Shown here: piece by piece, positions 25,302-33,733 of the stretch | Position numbering within the stretch: the stretch's first letter is position 1 | How the letters are laid out: each line of letters begins with the position of its first letter | Assembly: GCF_024721115.1 (NCBI RefSeq) | Contig: NZ_JAMDHK010000018.1 | Location: 1-64,000 of the forward strand | Length of the DNA: 64,000 nucleotides | Direction: 5' to 3' | DNA from: Salipiger pentaromativorans | GTDB taxonomy: Bacteria > Pseudomonadota > Alphaproteobacteria > Rhodobacterales > Rhodobacteraceae | Program-made: the position numbers and the translations under genes | The notes under the pieces: generated by a model | The model's database searches: none | Told to the model about the DNA's origin: nothing | Seen by the model: the letters and a program-made list of their open reading frames with translations, nothing else

Positions 25302-27269
25302 TTACGCTGTCTCCTGCTTGGCCGAGACCATCACCAAAGCGACAGCCACTGCCGCCATAGCGGCACCTGCGCCCACCGCGCCGAGGATCGGAACCGCCAG
25401 ACCCGCGTTCGAGGGAAAGGCGAAGGCCAGACCGGCAATACCAAGAAGGACGCGGGCGATTGTTCCTGGCAGTCCGGTTTCGATCCGCCCGACGCCAAAC
25501 AGATACCCCTGAATACCGGCGCAGATCAGCAGAATGCCGAGACCGGCGCGCAGAACCGTAAGCAGGCTTTCGAGTGGACCGGCTTGCAGGATGAACGCCG
25601 GATCAAGGACGAAGAAGAAGGGAATTATATAGACGATGCTTCCAAGCTTCATCGCTTCGAAGGCCGTCGCAAAGGGTTTGGCCTGGGCGATGGCCGCCGC
25701 GGCGAAAGCCGCGAGCGCGACGGGGGGGGTGATATAGCTCAGCATGCTCCAGTAAAGGATAAATAAATGGACGCCGATCGGATCGAGCCCGCCGGCGACC
25801 AGGGCGGGTGCCAGCGACACCGCCAGAATCACATAGGCGGCGGTCACGGTCATGCCCATTCCAAGAATGAAACTGGTCAAAGCCCCCAGCAGCAGAAGCA
25901 GAAAGATGTTGCCGCCCGCGATGAACAGCAGATCGTTCGAGATCGTCCCGGACATCCCGGTCACCGCCAGTCCGCCGACGATCAGCCCGACCGCCGCAAG
26001 AATGGCAACAAGTTCGACGAACAACTGTCCCGTGGCGATCAGAAAATTCATCAGCTCCTTTCGCCCCCAGCGTGATTTTGAGAGCAGCTGGTTCAGGACA
26101 AGAAGCAGCGCGGTCGCATAGAATGGAGCGATCGCCTCGCGCTTGAGGTAGAGCAACATCCAGATCAGCAGCCCGAAGACGGCGAGAAAGTACCAGCCTT
26201 CGCGCAGCACCTTGCCGATCCTGGGAAGGTCGGCGCGCGGAACGCCTTTCAGTCCGTTGCGCGCCGAGTATGCGTCGATTTGTGCGAACAGGCCGAAAAA
26301 GTAGAACAGCGAAGGAAGCACCGCCGCCACAACGATGTTGGTGTAGTCGGTCGCCAGGAATGTCGCCATGACAAAGGCCGTGGCGCCCATGATAGGGGGC
26401 ATCAGCACCGCCCCCGTCGACGCCGCCGCTTCGATCCCCGCCGCATAAGTGGGCCTGAACCCCACCTTTTTCATCGCTGGAATGGTAATTGATCCGGTCG
26501 TCAGCACATTGGTGATCACGCTGCCGCTCATCGAACCGGTCAGCCCGCTGGTCAGAACTCCTACCTTGGCCGGCCCGCCCCGGACATTTCCGAGCGCGGC
26601 AAAGGCGATGTCGATAAAAAACGGACCTGCGCCGGTATGTTGCATCGCAACGCCGAAGATCATGAACCCCACGACAAGATTGACAAAGCTGCGCATCGGT
26701 ATGCCCAGCACACTTTCGCCGCTCATCGCGTGGAAGATCGCCGTTTCGACGGGCGAGCGCTGGAAGCCCTGGATCGGGCCGGGCGCATAGTTGGCGATCA
26801 TGGGGTAGATGGAAAATACCAGGATTACCGCGAACAGCGTCCAGCCGCCGGTGCGGCGCGCGGCCACGAGCAGCAGGAACCAGAAGGCGAAGCTGGCGAT
26901 CACGGCATTAAGAGGAGCGGCGAAATCCCACCCTTTGTTCACCACGCTGCGCCCGTAGTAGGCAAAGAAGGCGCAGGTGATCAGGGCCAGCAGGGCCAGA
27001 AAGTAATCCCACCATCGCGTCGATCCGTAAGGATCTGACTTTGAACAGGGAAAGACAAGGAACACCAGTGGCAGCGTCAGCAGAAGCATCACGTAGAGGT
27101 AGTGAATTTCAAGCAACCGGACGTTCATGAAGAAGCCCAGATTGAACAGATGGTTGACCGACGCCGCGGTCAAAAGCAGCGCCGAGACGACGAGCGACCA
27201 GCGAACAAACGCGGGCAGGGTGCCCATACCGGTCGGTTGCGCCGGCGCTTCCTGTGTTTCCTGTGCCAT
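25302..27269 (-). CDS. TRAP transporter fused permease (4TM/12TM, TAXI-linked)
   Basis: This 655-residue membrane protein combines DctQ- and DctM-like parts with about 16-18 hydrophobic segments. It has the channel motif GLTGSMSGSVITNVLTTGS and AASTGAVLMPPIMGATAFVMA. The ATG at 27269 starts MAQETQEAP; the frame continues 43 residues upstream with no membrane or family signature. It works with the TAXI binding protein encoded 68 bp upstream. Neighbours suggest uptake of the acid processed by this operon. Confidence 0.92.
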   Translation of the reverse strand: MAQETQEAPAQPTGMGTLPAFVRWSLVVSALLLTAASVNHLFNLGFFMNVRLLEIHYLYVMLLLTLPLVFLVFPCSKSDPYGSTRWWDYFLALLALITCAFFAYYGRSVVNKGWDFAAPLNAVIASFAFWFLLLVAARRTGGWTLFAVILVFSIYPMIANYAPGPIQGFQRSPVETAIFHAMSGESVLGIPMRSFVNLVVGFMIFGVAMQHTGAGPFFIDIAFAALGNVRGGPAKVGVLTSGLTGSMSGSVITNVLTTGSITIPAMKKVGFRPTYAAGIEAAASTGAVLMPPIMGATAFVMATFLATDYTNIVVAAVLPSLFYFFGLFAQIDAYSARNGLKGVPRADLPRIGKVLREGWYFLAVFGLLIWMLLYLKREAIAPFYATALLLVLNQLLSKSRWGRKELMNFLIATGQLFVELVAILAAVGLIVGGLAVTGMSGTISNDLLFIAGGNIFLLLLLGALTSFILGMGMTVTAAYVILAVSLAPALVAGGLDPIGVHLFILYWSMLSYITPPVALAAFAAAAIAQAKPFATAFEAMKLGSIVYIIPFFFVLDPAFILQAGPLESLLTVLRAGLGILLICAGIQGYLFGVGRIETGLPGTIARVLLGIAGLAFAFPSNAGLAVPILGAVGAGAAMAAVAVALVMVSAKQETA

Positions 27270-27307
27270 GCCCGTATTCCAGTTTTGTGCTGCGTTGCTT
27301 TGTGCAA

Positions 27308-27324
27308 GGCGCCTGTGGGGCGCC
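27308..27324. other. Short intergenic hairpin before the fused permease
   Basis: GGCGCC repeats flank a 5-nt loop in the 68-bp gap between the TAXI binding protein and its permease. It may tune relative expression, but a 6-bp stem in GC-rich DNA is weak evidence. Confidence 0.25.
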
Positions 27325-27337
27325 GCGCTGTGTCGCA

Positions 27338-28483
27338 TCAGCGGAAAAAGACTTCGTGGCCGGCCGCTTCCAGTGCGTCGGCACGGGCTTTCATCCATGC
27401 AGCGGCAAATTCTTCTTCACCCTCTGGAGCGTCCCCGACAAATGTGCCCCAGGCCCGCAAGAGCACCTCTTGCCGTTCCACCAATTTGTCCTGGTTTGCC
27501 TGGGCTTCCGGTGTCCACAGACCCTTTTCCTTGAAGTAGGCAACGCTGCCATCGCTCCATGGCATCACCCAAGACAGGATCTGGCGATCAATCGCATACG
27601 CATTGGCACCGGGGGCGGCATCCTTGTAATCGTCGAACCCTGCGTCAAGCGCGGCTACGATGTTGCGCACCTCGGTGGAATCCTGATCGGAGTTAGTGAC
27701 CAGGATCGGATAGGGGTACTGCGCCATGGGCAGTGGGGAGGCAGGGTCGATGCCCGGCCCCACAGACACCATATGCGGTGTCACGAAGGGCGTTACGCTG
27801 GTGTAGCGTTCCCATGCTTCTGTCTGGTCCGCGGGTGTTTCAAGCCATTTCAGGCCGCGCGGGCTTGACTCGATCTGGTAGTTTACGGTGGTCGTCGTCA
27901 GTGCAAAGGCGGCATCCACACGGTCTTCGAGAATGCCCTGGAGCGTGTTCACATAGCCCGAGAATTCCACTGCCTCCACGTCGTCCCATGTCAGGTCCGC
28001 AAAGGCCAGCAGCCCCTCCATGTTGACATCGATCGCCGGCGAACTGACGGCGCGACCGACCCGTTTGCCCTTGAGGTCCGTAATCGTCTCGATGCCGGCA
28101 TCGGCCGCGACGGCGACACCCAGACCGTAGTCGCCGACAGCCTGAAGCACCGCGCGGATCGGCTGCGGGCCCCATTCAGGCGCAGCAAAAAGGAAAACCC
28201 CTTCGGCAGCGAAATAGGAGGCGATGCCGCACAGGCAATAATCGACCGTCCCGTTTTTGAGCGGCGTCATCCGCGAGACGTCGTTTCGCCCCGGAAGCAC
28301 GCGGACCGTCGATCCGTATTTGCTGCGCATCATGTTGCCGATGGCTATGGAATGCGCATGACCGGCCGATCCCGTGTCATAGGCCGACCAAGCGATCACG
28401 TCAGGCAGATCGATGTCTTGCGCGCCAGCCGAGGTGGCCATTGCCAGGCATGCGGCAGCGATCCCGGTTATCTTGAACTTCAT
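27338..28483 (-). CDS. TAXI-family TRAP solute-binding protein
   Basis: This 381-residue secreted protein has a signal peptide (residues 1-21, ending ATSAGA-QD) and TAXI-family features such as ITDLKGKRVGRA near the centre. TAXI proteins feed fused TRAP permeases. The ATG at 28483 has AAGGAGGAG just upstream; the longer frame is not a signal peptide. It lies between the ACAD pair and the permease. Confidence 0.92.
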   Translation of the reverse strand: MKFKITGIAAACLAMATSAGAQDIDLPDVIAWSAYDTGSAGHAHSIAIGNMMRSKYGSTVRVLPGRNDVSRMTPLKNGTVDYCLCGIASYFAAEGVFLFAAPEWGPQPIRAVLQAVGDYGLGVAVAADAGIETITDLKGKRVGRAVSSPAIDVNMEGLLAFADLTWDDVEAVEFSGYVNTLQGILEDRVDAAFALTTTTVNYQIESSPRGLKWLETPADQTEAWERYTSVTPFVTPHMVSVGPGIDPASPLPMAQYPYPILVTNSDQDSTEVRNIVAALDAGFDDYKDAAPGANAYAIDRQILSWVMPWSDGSVAYFKEKGLWTPEAQANQDKLVERQEVLLRAWGTFVGDAPEGEEEFAAAWMKARADALEAAGHEVFFR

Positions 28484-28532
28484 GATATTCTCCTCCTTGT
28501 TGGTCGTTGGTCCCGGGTGGCGCCCATTCAGA

Positions 28533-29759
28533 TCAAAGCTCTGAAAACGCGACATCCTTGTCGACGCGTATTTCAGGCGGCAGCCCGAGAATGCGTTCGC
28601 CAATGATCGTGCGCTGGATCTCGTCCGATCCCCCCGCGATCCGGTTGCCCGGCGCGGTCAGGTATTCGTTTCGCCAGCGCGCCACGTCATCCCCGACCTT
28701 GGCTGATATGCCCGCCGAAGTTCCCGCCAGATCCATCCCGAAAGCGCCCATTTCCTGCCGCAGCTTGCCCAGCAACAGCTTGCCGATCGAGCCCTCTTCA
28801 CCCGGTGCCTGGCCGCGCGAAAGCGACGTCATGACCCGGTAAGAGGTGAATTCCAGTCCGCGTTGACGCGCGATGAAATCGGCAATGCGCGCGCGCACCT
28901 CGTCGTCCTCGATGGCCGGGCGACCGTTCCGTTCGACACGGGTAGCCAGATCAATCAATTCCTCGGCCCGCGCACCGCCACTGGCCCGGCCGACGGAAAT
29001 ACTGAACCGTTCGTTCATGAGTGTGGTCAGCGCCACTTTCCACCCTTCGGATACACCGCCCAAGCGGGCGCTGTCTGGCACGCGCAGGTTGTCGATGAAC
29101 ACTTCGTTGAAACTGGAGCTGCCCGAAATCTGGCGAATAGGACGGGTTTCGATGGCCGGGTCGGACATGTCCACAAGGAACATGGTCATTCCCTTGTGCT
29201 TGGGCACCTGTGGATCGGTGCGCGCCAGCAGGATGCCGTGAGTGGAATAATGCGCCCCCGAGGTCCAAACCTTCTGACCGGAGATCACCCATTCGTCGTC
29301 TTCGCGGCGTGCACGGGTGCGGATACCGGCCAAATCGGACCCGGCGGCGGGTTCGGAAAAAAGTTGGCACCAGATGTCTTCGCCCGTGAGAGCCCGGGGC
29401 AGGAATCTTGTTTTCTGGTCTTCGGTGCCGTGGATCATGACCGTAGGCCCGACCAGCCCGATCCCGATCAGAAAGACGTTGGGCGGGACGGCGTAGCGCC
29501 CTTCCTCTTGATTCCAGATCACTTGCTCGATCGGAGTGGCGTCACGCCCACCGAAAGCACGGGGCCATGTCAGCCCCGCCCAGCCTGCGTCGGCCTTTCG
29601 TGCCTGCCAGTCGCGCGCACGGGCAACTTCGTCGGCGTCGCGGGCCATGAAATGGTCCTGGGCCTTTTCGCTTCCATTGCGGCGGGTCGCGGTGGCATCA
29701 AGCCAGTCGCGCGCCTTGGCGCGGAACGCGGCTTCTTCCGGGCTGTCGCTGAAATCCAT
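28533..29759 (-). CDS. Acyl-CoA dehydrogenase, alpha-like catalytic subunit of a pair
   Basis: This 408-residue ACAD has FSEPAAGSDLAG, GQKVWTSGAHYSTHG and the C-terminal GNRIAGGSDEIQRTIIG. The probable base is E250 (MNERFSIS). It is slightly long, with an extra N-terminal segment as in heteromeric FadE-type subunits. A GTG at 29765 two codons upstream is a possible start; the ATG at 29759 has better spacing from AAGGA. Its partner lies 16 bp upstream. Confidence 0.91.
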   Translation of the reverse strand: MDFSDSPEEAAFRAKARDWLDATATRRNGSEKAQDHFMARDADEVARARDWQARKADAGWAGLTWPRAFGGRDATPIEQVIWNQEEGRYAVPPNVFLIGIGLVGPTVMIHGTEDQKTRFLPRALTGEDIWCQLFSEPAAGSDLAGIRTRARREDDEWVISGQKVWTSGAHYSTHGILLARTDPQVPKHKGMTMFLVDMSDPAIETRPIRQISGSSSFNEVFIDNLRVPDSARLGGVSEGWKVALTTLMNERFSISVGRASGGARAEELIDLATRVERNGRPAIEDDEVRARIADFIARQRGLEFTSYRVMTSLSRGQAPGEEGSIGKLLLGKLRQEMGAFGMDLAGTSAGISAKVGDDVARWRNEYLTAPGNRIAGGSDEIQRTIIGERILGLPPEIRVDKDVAFSEL

Positions 29760-29775
29760 CTGCACTTTGTCCTTG

Positions 29776-30888
29776 TCAGTTCGCGGCCCTTTGGCCGTCC
29801 GCCAGATTGCAAAGCAGCCGCTCGCGCCACAAATCGGCCAGGCCGAGTTCGGCCTTCAACTGCCATCCTCGCCGCAGAAACAAATGCGGGTCGGCCGCCC
29901 AGGTGAACCCGATCCCACCGTGAAGCTGCACCGATTCCTCAGTGGTGAATTGCACTGCATCGAGAGCCGCGAGGCGTGCTACCGCCGCCGCTTCGGACAG
30001 CCGTTCATCCCCGCTCGCCAGCGCCCAGGCGCCGAAAAAAGCATTGGACCGTGCCAGCTCGATCTTGGCGAACATGTCCGCGAGCCGGTGCTTGACCGCC
30101 TGAAAACTGCCGATCTGGCGTCCGAACGCCTGCCGCTCGCAGGCATAGTCTCTGGTCAGGAAAAGCGCCCGCTCGGCCAGGCCGATCTGTTCGAAGGCGG
30201 CCAACACTGCGGCGCCGTCCAGAAGAGTCCGGATCGCTGCGGGATCGGACCCGGGAAGCAGTTCAACCGGCGTGTCGTGAAAGACGATCTCGGACGTCGG
30301 ACGGGTGCGGTCGATCGCATCCAGCGCGCTGATCGACACCGAGGGGTCCGAAAGATCCGCCAGATAAAGGCGCGCGGTGCCGCCTTCGTCCAGGGCGGCG
30401 ACGATCGCGAATGACGCATCGGATGCGAACGAAACTGGCGATTTCCGTCCCGAAAGGCGATCCTGCAGCACTTTTGCCGAGACCCGTTCCGGTGCAGACC
30501 CTCCATCCTCGGCAAGCGCGACGGTAACGATCATGCGGCCTTCGGCGATCCGGGGAAGCAGATTTTCCCTTTGGCTTTGCGTGCCCAAGTCCTGAATCGC
30601 GGGGATCGCCAGGCCAAGAACCGGGCCAAAAGGTATGGCGGCCAGGCTACGGCCGATCTCTTCGGCGACAATGGCCAGTTCGATCGCCCCCATCGCCGCC
30701 CCCCCGTAGTCTTCGGCAATTGCAAGGCCCAGCCATCCGCCGTCCGCCAAGGCGGTCCAGGTTGCGGAATCGAACCCGTCGGCAGCCTCAAGACAGTCAT
30801 GCGCCACCGCGAGAGTGGCGTGATCGCTCAGCATTCGTGCCAGCGTGTCGCGTATGGCATCGTGTTCGTCGGAAAAGCCGAAATTCAT
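29776..30888 (-). CDS. Acyl-CoA dehydrogenase, beta-like subunit of a pair
   Basis: This 370-residue ACAD has EDYGGAAMG, CERQAFGRQIGSFQAVKH and VQLHGGIGFTWAADPH. It lacks the C-terminal GGS/TNEI motif and has a relaxed SEPGAGS region (LAEDGGSAPE), features of the non-catalytic partner of alpha2beta2 ACADs. It heads the 22511-30888 operon. A motif B palindrome lies 102 bp upstream of its start. Confidence 0.88.
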   Translation of the reverse strand: MNFGFSDEHDAIRDTLARMLSDHATLAVAHDCLEAADGFDSATWTALADGGWLGLAIAEDYGGAAMGAIELAIVAEEIGRSLAAIPFGPVLGLAIPAIQDLGTQSQRENLLPRIAEGRMIVTVALAEDGGSAPERVSAKVLQDRLSGRKSPVSFASDASFAIVAALDEGGTARLYLADLSDPSVSISALDAIDRTRPTSEIVFHDTPVELLPGSDPAAIRTLLDGAAVLAAFEQIGLAERALFLTRDYACERQAFGRQIGSFQAVKHRLADMFAKIELARSNAFFGAWALASGDERLSEAAAVARLAALDAVQFTTEESVQLHGGIGFTWAADPHLFLRRGWQLKAELGLADLWRERLLCNLADGQRAAN

Positions 30889-30989
30889 GCTGGTCCTCTT
30901 CGGGTCATGGCATTTGGCGCCTGTTCACAAAAAGGTAAGGTACGCGTTCGGTATGTCCCAAACGCTATCCGGCACCAGCCGCGTAAAAC

Positions 30990-30999
30990 CACATATGTG
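30990..30999. promoter_or_regulatory. Motif B operator (exact CACATATGTG)
   Basis: This exact 10-bp palindrome lies 102 bp upstream of the ACAD operon start (30888, minus) and 210 bp upstream of the hot-dog gene at 31209. Exact copies also lie at 36291 and 38197, and a one-mismatch copy at 57041, each 73-102 bp upstream of an operon. Confidence 0.75.
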
Positions 31000-31056
31000 C
31001 TGTGGCGTGGAAAAAGGGGCCACTGGAGCGAAGAATGCGATTCATCAAGAATGTGC

Positions 31057-31097
31057 TCAATCGACGTGAAAGCCGCAAAAACGAGGCAGTCGATTGA
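31057..31097. repeat. 9-bp inverted repeat, 23-bp spacer
   Basis: TCAATCGAC (31057-31065) and GTCGATTGA (31089-31097) are perfect reverse complements. They lie 112-152 bp upstream of the 31209 gene and could be a split operator or an RNA hairpin. Confidence 0.4.
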
Positions 31098-31208
31098 TTG
31101 CTGCGGAGCTTGCCGCCTAACGTGAAGGAACCGGGGCGTGTTCCGGGCGCAGGACAGATGTGGCCGAACCCTCTCAGAAAATGGAACTGATCAAGGGAAT
31201 TGTGCGAA

Positions 31209-31691
31209 ATGGAAACTGTAGGACTCGGGTTTTGTTATGAAGATTTGCCAGTGGGGCGCAGGTTTCGGACCATTGGCCGCACCGTCACCGAAACCGATAT
31301 CACGAATTTTGTAAGTGTTACCGGCATGCTTGAGGTCTTGTTCATCAATCGTGACTTCCGAGAGAAGGAATCCAATATCCCCGGTTTCGCCGCGCCCGGT
31401 GCGCTGGTCTATACCTTTATGGAAGGGCTCTTGACCCAATCCACAATGCAACATACCGGCTTTGCCTTTCTGGACATGGAACTGAAGGTCATGGGGCCCA
31501 CATTTGCCGGGGACACCATCCATTGTGAGGTCGAGGTAACAGAATCGCGCCGGTCGAAGAGCCGTCCGAACCGCGGATTGGTGCGGACGCGAAACAAGGT
31601 GTTCAAGCAAACCGGAGAACAGGTATTGGAGTATACGCCGTTGCGGATGATCAAGGCCCGCATGACGGATAAAGAGCCAGGAAAGGCATAG
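31209..31691 (+). CDS. MaoC-like hot-dog protein lacking the hydratase residues
   Basis: This 160-residue protein has the MaoC fold (VTETDITNFVSVTG helix entry, then LDMELKVMGPTFAGDTI and a conserved RRSKSRPNRG stretch). At the hydratase motif the acid is M40 and the His is F45, so classical hydration is unlikely. An ATG at 31209 follows a TTG three codons upstream. It lies 28 bp before an IclR regulator gene, so it could be a thioesterase, an acyl-CoA binding protein or a hydratase with altered chemistry. Confidence 0.8.
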   Translation: METVGLGFCYEDLPVGRRFRTIGRTVTETDITNFVSVTGMLEVLFINRDFREKESNIPGFAAPGALVYTFMEGLLTQSTMQHTGFAFLDMELKVMGPTFAGDTIHCEVEVTESRRSKSRPNRGLVRTRNKVFKQTGEQVLEYTPLRMIKARMTDKEPGKA

Positions 31692-31719
31692 GGCTGTTCC
31701 GGATAGCGGCACTGGAGAC

Positions 31720-32544
31720 ATGACTATGAAAACCGCGCAATCTGGCCCAGCCGAAGCCGCCGGGCGCACATCGGAAGGGCCCCGGTCCTTGACGCGTATC
31801 CTTGCGTTGTTCGATCTTTTGGCGCGCTGCAAACGTCACATGTCTCTTTCGGAACTCAGCATCGCGATTGATTGCCCCAAGAGCAGTTTGCTGGTGCTGC
31901 TTCGGCCCCTCACCGAGAAGGGGTATCTGATGCGCGAGGAAGACAATTACTTTCTGGGTCCGAGGATTTTTCAGTTCGCCCAGTCAATTCTGACCAACCA
32001 CCCGTTCGAATCGGTCCTGCGCGGGGTGATGAATGATGTGGTTAACCAGACCGGTGAAACCATCCTGTTTGCTGTCCGGGACGGCGAGAAAGTCATTTAT
32101 TCGTCGGTCATCGAAAGCCCCCAGCCCGTTCGGTATGTCGCCCAACAGGGGATCAACCGGCCATTGTTCTGTTCGGCATCGGGGCTGGTCATGCTGGCCT
32201 TTGACACGCAGCAGGAACTGGACGATTATTTTCGGCGCACTGAATTAAAGCCGCTGACGCCTAATTCGATCACCGATGAAAATGAACTGCGCGGGTTAAT
32301 TTCGGAGATTCGCAAAACCGGGTATTCCAGTACAGCTGGAACCGCGCATGTAGATGCAGCGGGGTTCGGGGTTCCGGTCTTTCGCGCCGACGGACACTTG
32401 GCAGGAGCATTGGTGATTGGTGCTCCTCTGGAGCGCGCCAAGCGTAACAAGAAGCGATATGTTGCCGCTGCCAAAACGGCCGCTGAACAGCTCTCCCGAG
32501 CACTCGGCTATCGTTCGGAGGTTGGGGAAACCGGCCGGCACTAG
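31720..32544 (+). CDS. IclR-family transcriptional regulator
   Basis: This 274-residue protein has an N-terminal winged helix-turn-helix (about 20-85; MSLSELSIAIDCPKSS, then a wing with NYFLGPRIFQFAQS) and a C-terminal IclR effector domain with HVDAAGFGVPVFRADG. It probably senses a pathway acid or CoA ester. A second ATG at 31726 has better spacing from GGAG. It is adjacent to the motif B cluster and is the natural candidate to bind it. Confidence 0.93.
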   Translation: MTMKTAQSGPAEAAGRTSEGPRSLTRILALFDLLARCKRHMSLSELSIAIDCPKSSLLVLLRPLTEKGYLMREEDNYFLGPRIFQFAQSILTNHPFESVLRGVMNDVVNQTGETILFAVRDGEKVIYSSVIESPQPVRYVAQQGINRPLFCSASGLVMLAFDTQQELDDYFRRTELKPLTPNSITDENELRGLISEIRKTGYSSTAGTAHVDAAGFGVPVFRADGHLAGALVIGAPLERAKRNKKRYVAAAKTAAEQLSRALGYRSEVGETGRH

Positions 32545-32584
32545 ACGTGTGCCGCCCGCCGTTGTTGTCATTCCGCAGGCGGGA

Positions 32585-33733
32585 TCATCTCAGTCCGAGT
32601 CCCCGCGCAATGATACCGCGAAGAATTTCGCGTGTGCCGCCGCGCAACGAAAACGACGGAACGGCGAGTTCGGTATACGCCAGAACAGCCGCATAGCTAT
32701 CGCTCCCGCCAGGCACCGCCGGGCGCGACACAAGACTTCGGGCCAGGCGCGGAATGTCCTGTTCGAAAAGCGCTCCCAGATCCTTGACAATGGCAGCCTG
32801 AAGTGACGGGTTCTCTCCTTCGTTCAACATTCCGGCCACCGATCGTGACATCTGCCGCAGCACCATCAGATGCGCGGACAAACGGCCAATCTCGGCCTGC
32901 TGCGCTTCGGTTGCGTCGTCGCGCAGCAATCGGATCAGTTCCTCGATCAGGGCAAACGACGACAGGAACCGCTCGGGGCCGCTGCGCTCGAACGCCAGTT
33001 CGCTCATGACCTGCGACCAGCCCTCGCCCTTTTCGCCCAGCAGCGCATCGGAGGGCAAAAAGGTATCGTCGAATACCACCTGGTTGAAATGATGCTCACC
33101 GCCCAAGTCGATGATCGGGGTGATCTGAATGTTGTCGGTGGCCTTGAGATCGACCAGAAATTGGCTCATCCCGCCGTGGCGGTCGTCGCTCTTGCCGGTG
33201 CGGCAGAACAGGATCATGTAATCGGCGACATGCGCATAGGTCGTCCAGACCTTCGTGCCGTTGATCCGGAACCCCCCGTCGACCTCGGTGGCCATCGTGC
33301 GCGTCGCCGCCAGGTCCGAGCCGGAATCCGGCTCGCTCATCCCGATGCAGAAACACAGTTCGCCCGCGGCGATGCGCGGCACGATCCGGCGTTTCTGATC
33401 GTCGGTGCCCTTGGCAAGTATGAGCGGACCGCTCTGCCGATCTGCGATCCAGTGCGAAATCACCGGGGCACCGGCGGCCAGTAGCTCTTCGGACACGACA
33501 TACCGCTCAAGCGCGCTGCGCGCGTGGCCGCCGTATTCCTTTGGGAAGGTCATGCCGACCCAGCCGCGCTGCGCCAGCTTTCGTGAAAAATCACGGCTGA
33601 ACCCATTCCACGACTGCGCGCGTTTTATGGGCGGGAAATCGGCCAGTTCGTCGGCCAGGAACGCGCGGACCTCTTGCCGGAGGTCGTCATAGTCGGCGCC
33701 GGGCGGGGGGGGAGAAAAAGCGGTGAGGGTCAT
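32585..33733 (-). CDS. Acyl-CoA dehydrogenase, alpha-like subunit of a pair
   Basis: This 382-residue ACAD has FPKEYGGHA, MSEPDSGSDLAATR near 132-145, GTKVWTTYAHVADY and the C-terminal LRGGTREILRGIIARG. The candidate base is E249 (AFERSG), with E254 just after it. Its ATG overlaps the stop of the partner ACAD (ATGA). It is last in the minus-strand MmgE-ACAD-ACAD operon. Confidence 0.9.
   Translation of the reverse strand: MTLTAFSPPPPGADYDDLRQEVRAFLADELADFPPIKRAQSWNGFSRDFSRKLAQRGWVGMTFPKEYGGHARSALERYVVSEELLAAGAPVISHWIADRQSGPLILAKGTDDQKRRIVPRIAAGELCFCIGMSEPDSGSDLAATRTMATEVDGGFRINGTKVWTTYAHVADYMILFCRTGKSDDRHGGMSQFLVDLKATDNIQITPIIDLGGEHHFNQVVFDDTFLPSDALLGEKGEGWSQVMSELAFERSGPERFLSSFALIEELIRLLRDDATEAQQAEIGRLSAHLMVLRQMSRSVAGMLNEGENPSLQAAIVKDLGALFEQDIPRLARSLVSRPAVPGGSDSYAAVLAYTELAVPSFSLRGGTREILRGIIARGLGLR

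Larger units (their letters stand above)
30889..31208. other. Divergent intergenic region with regulatory repeats
   Basis: This 320-bp space separates the minus-strand ACAD operon from the hot-dog/IclR pair. It holds the motif B palindrome at 30990 and a 9-bp inverted repeat at 31057-31097. No convincing small gene or RNA was seen. Confidence 0.6.

Noticed and set aside
32536-32554. Weak hairpin between convergent IclR and ACAD genes
   Set aside because: The stem is only 6 bp with a 7-nt loop and no T-run; not enough to call a terminator.
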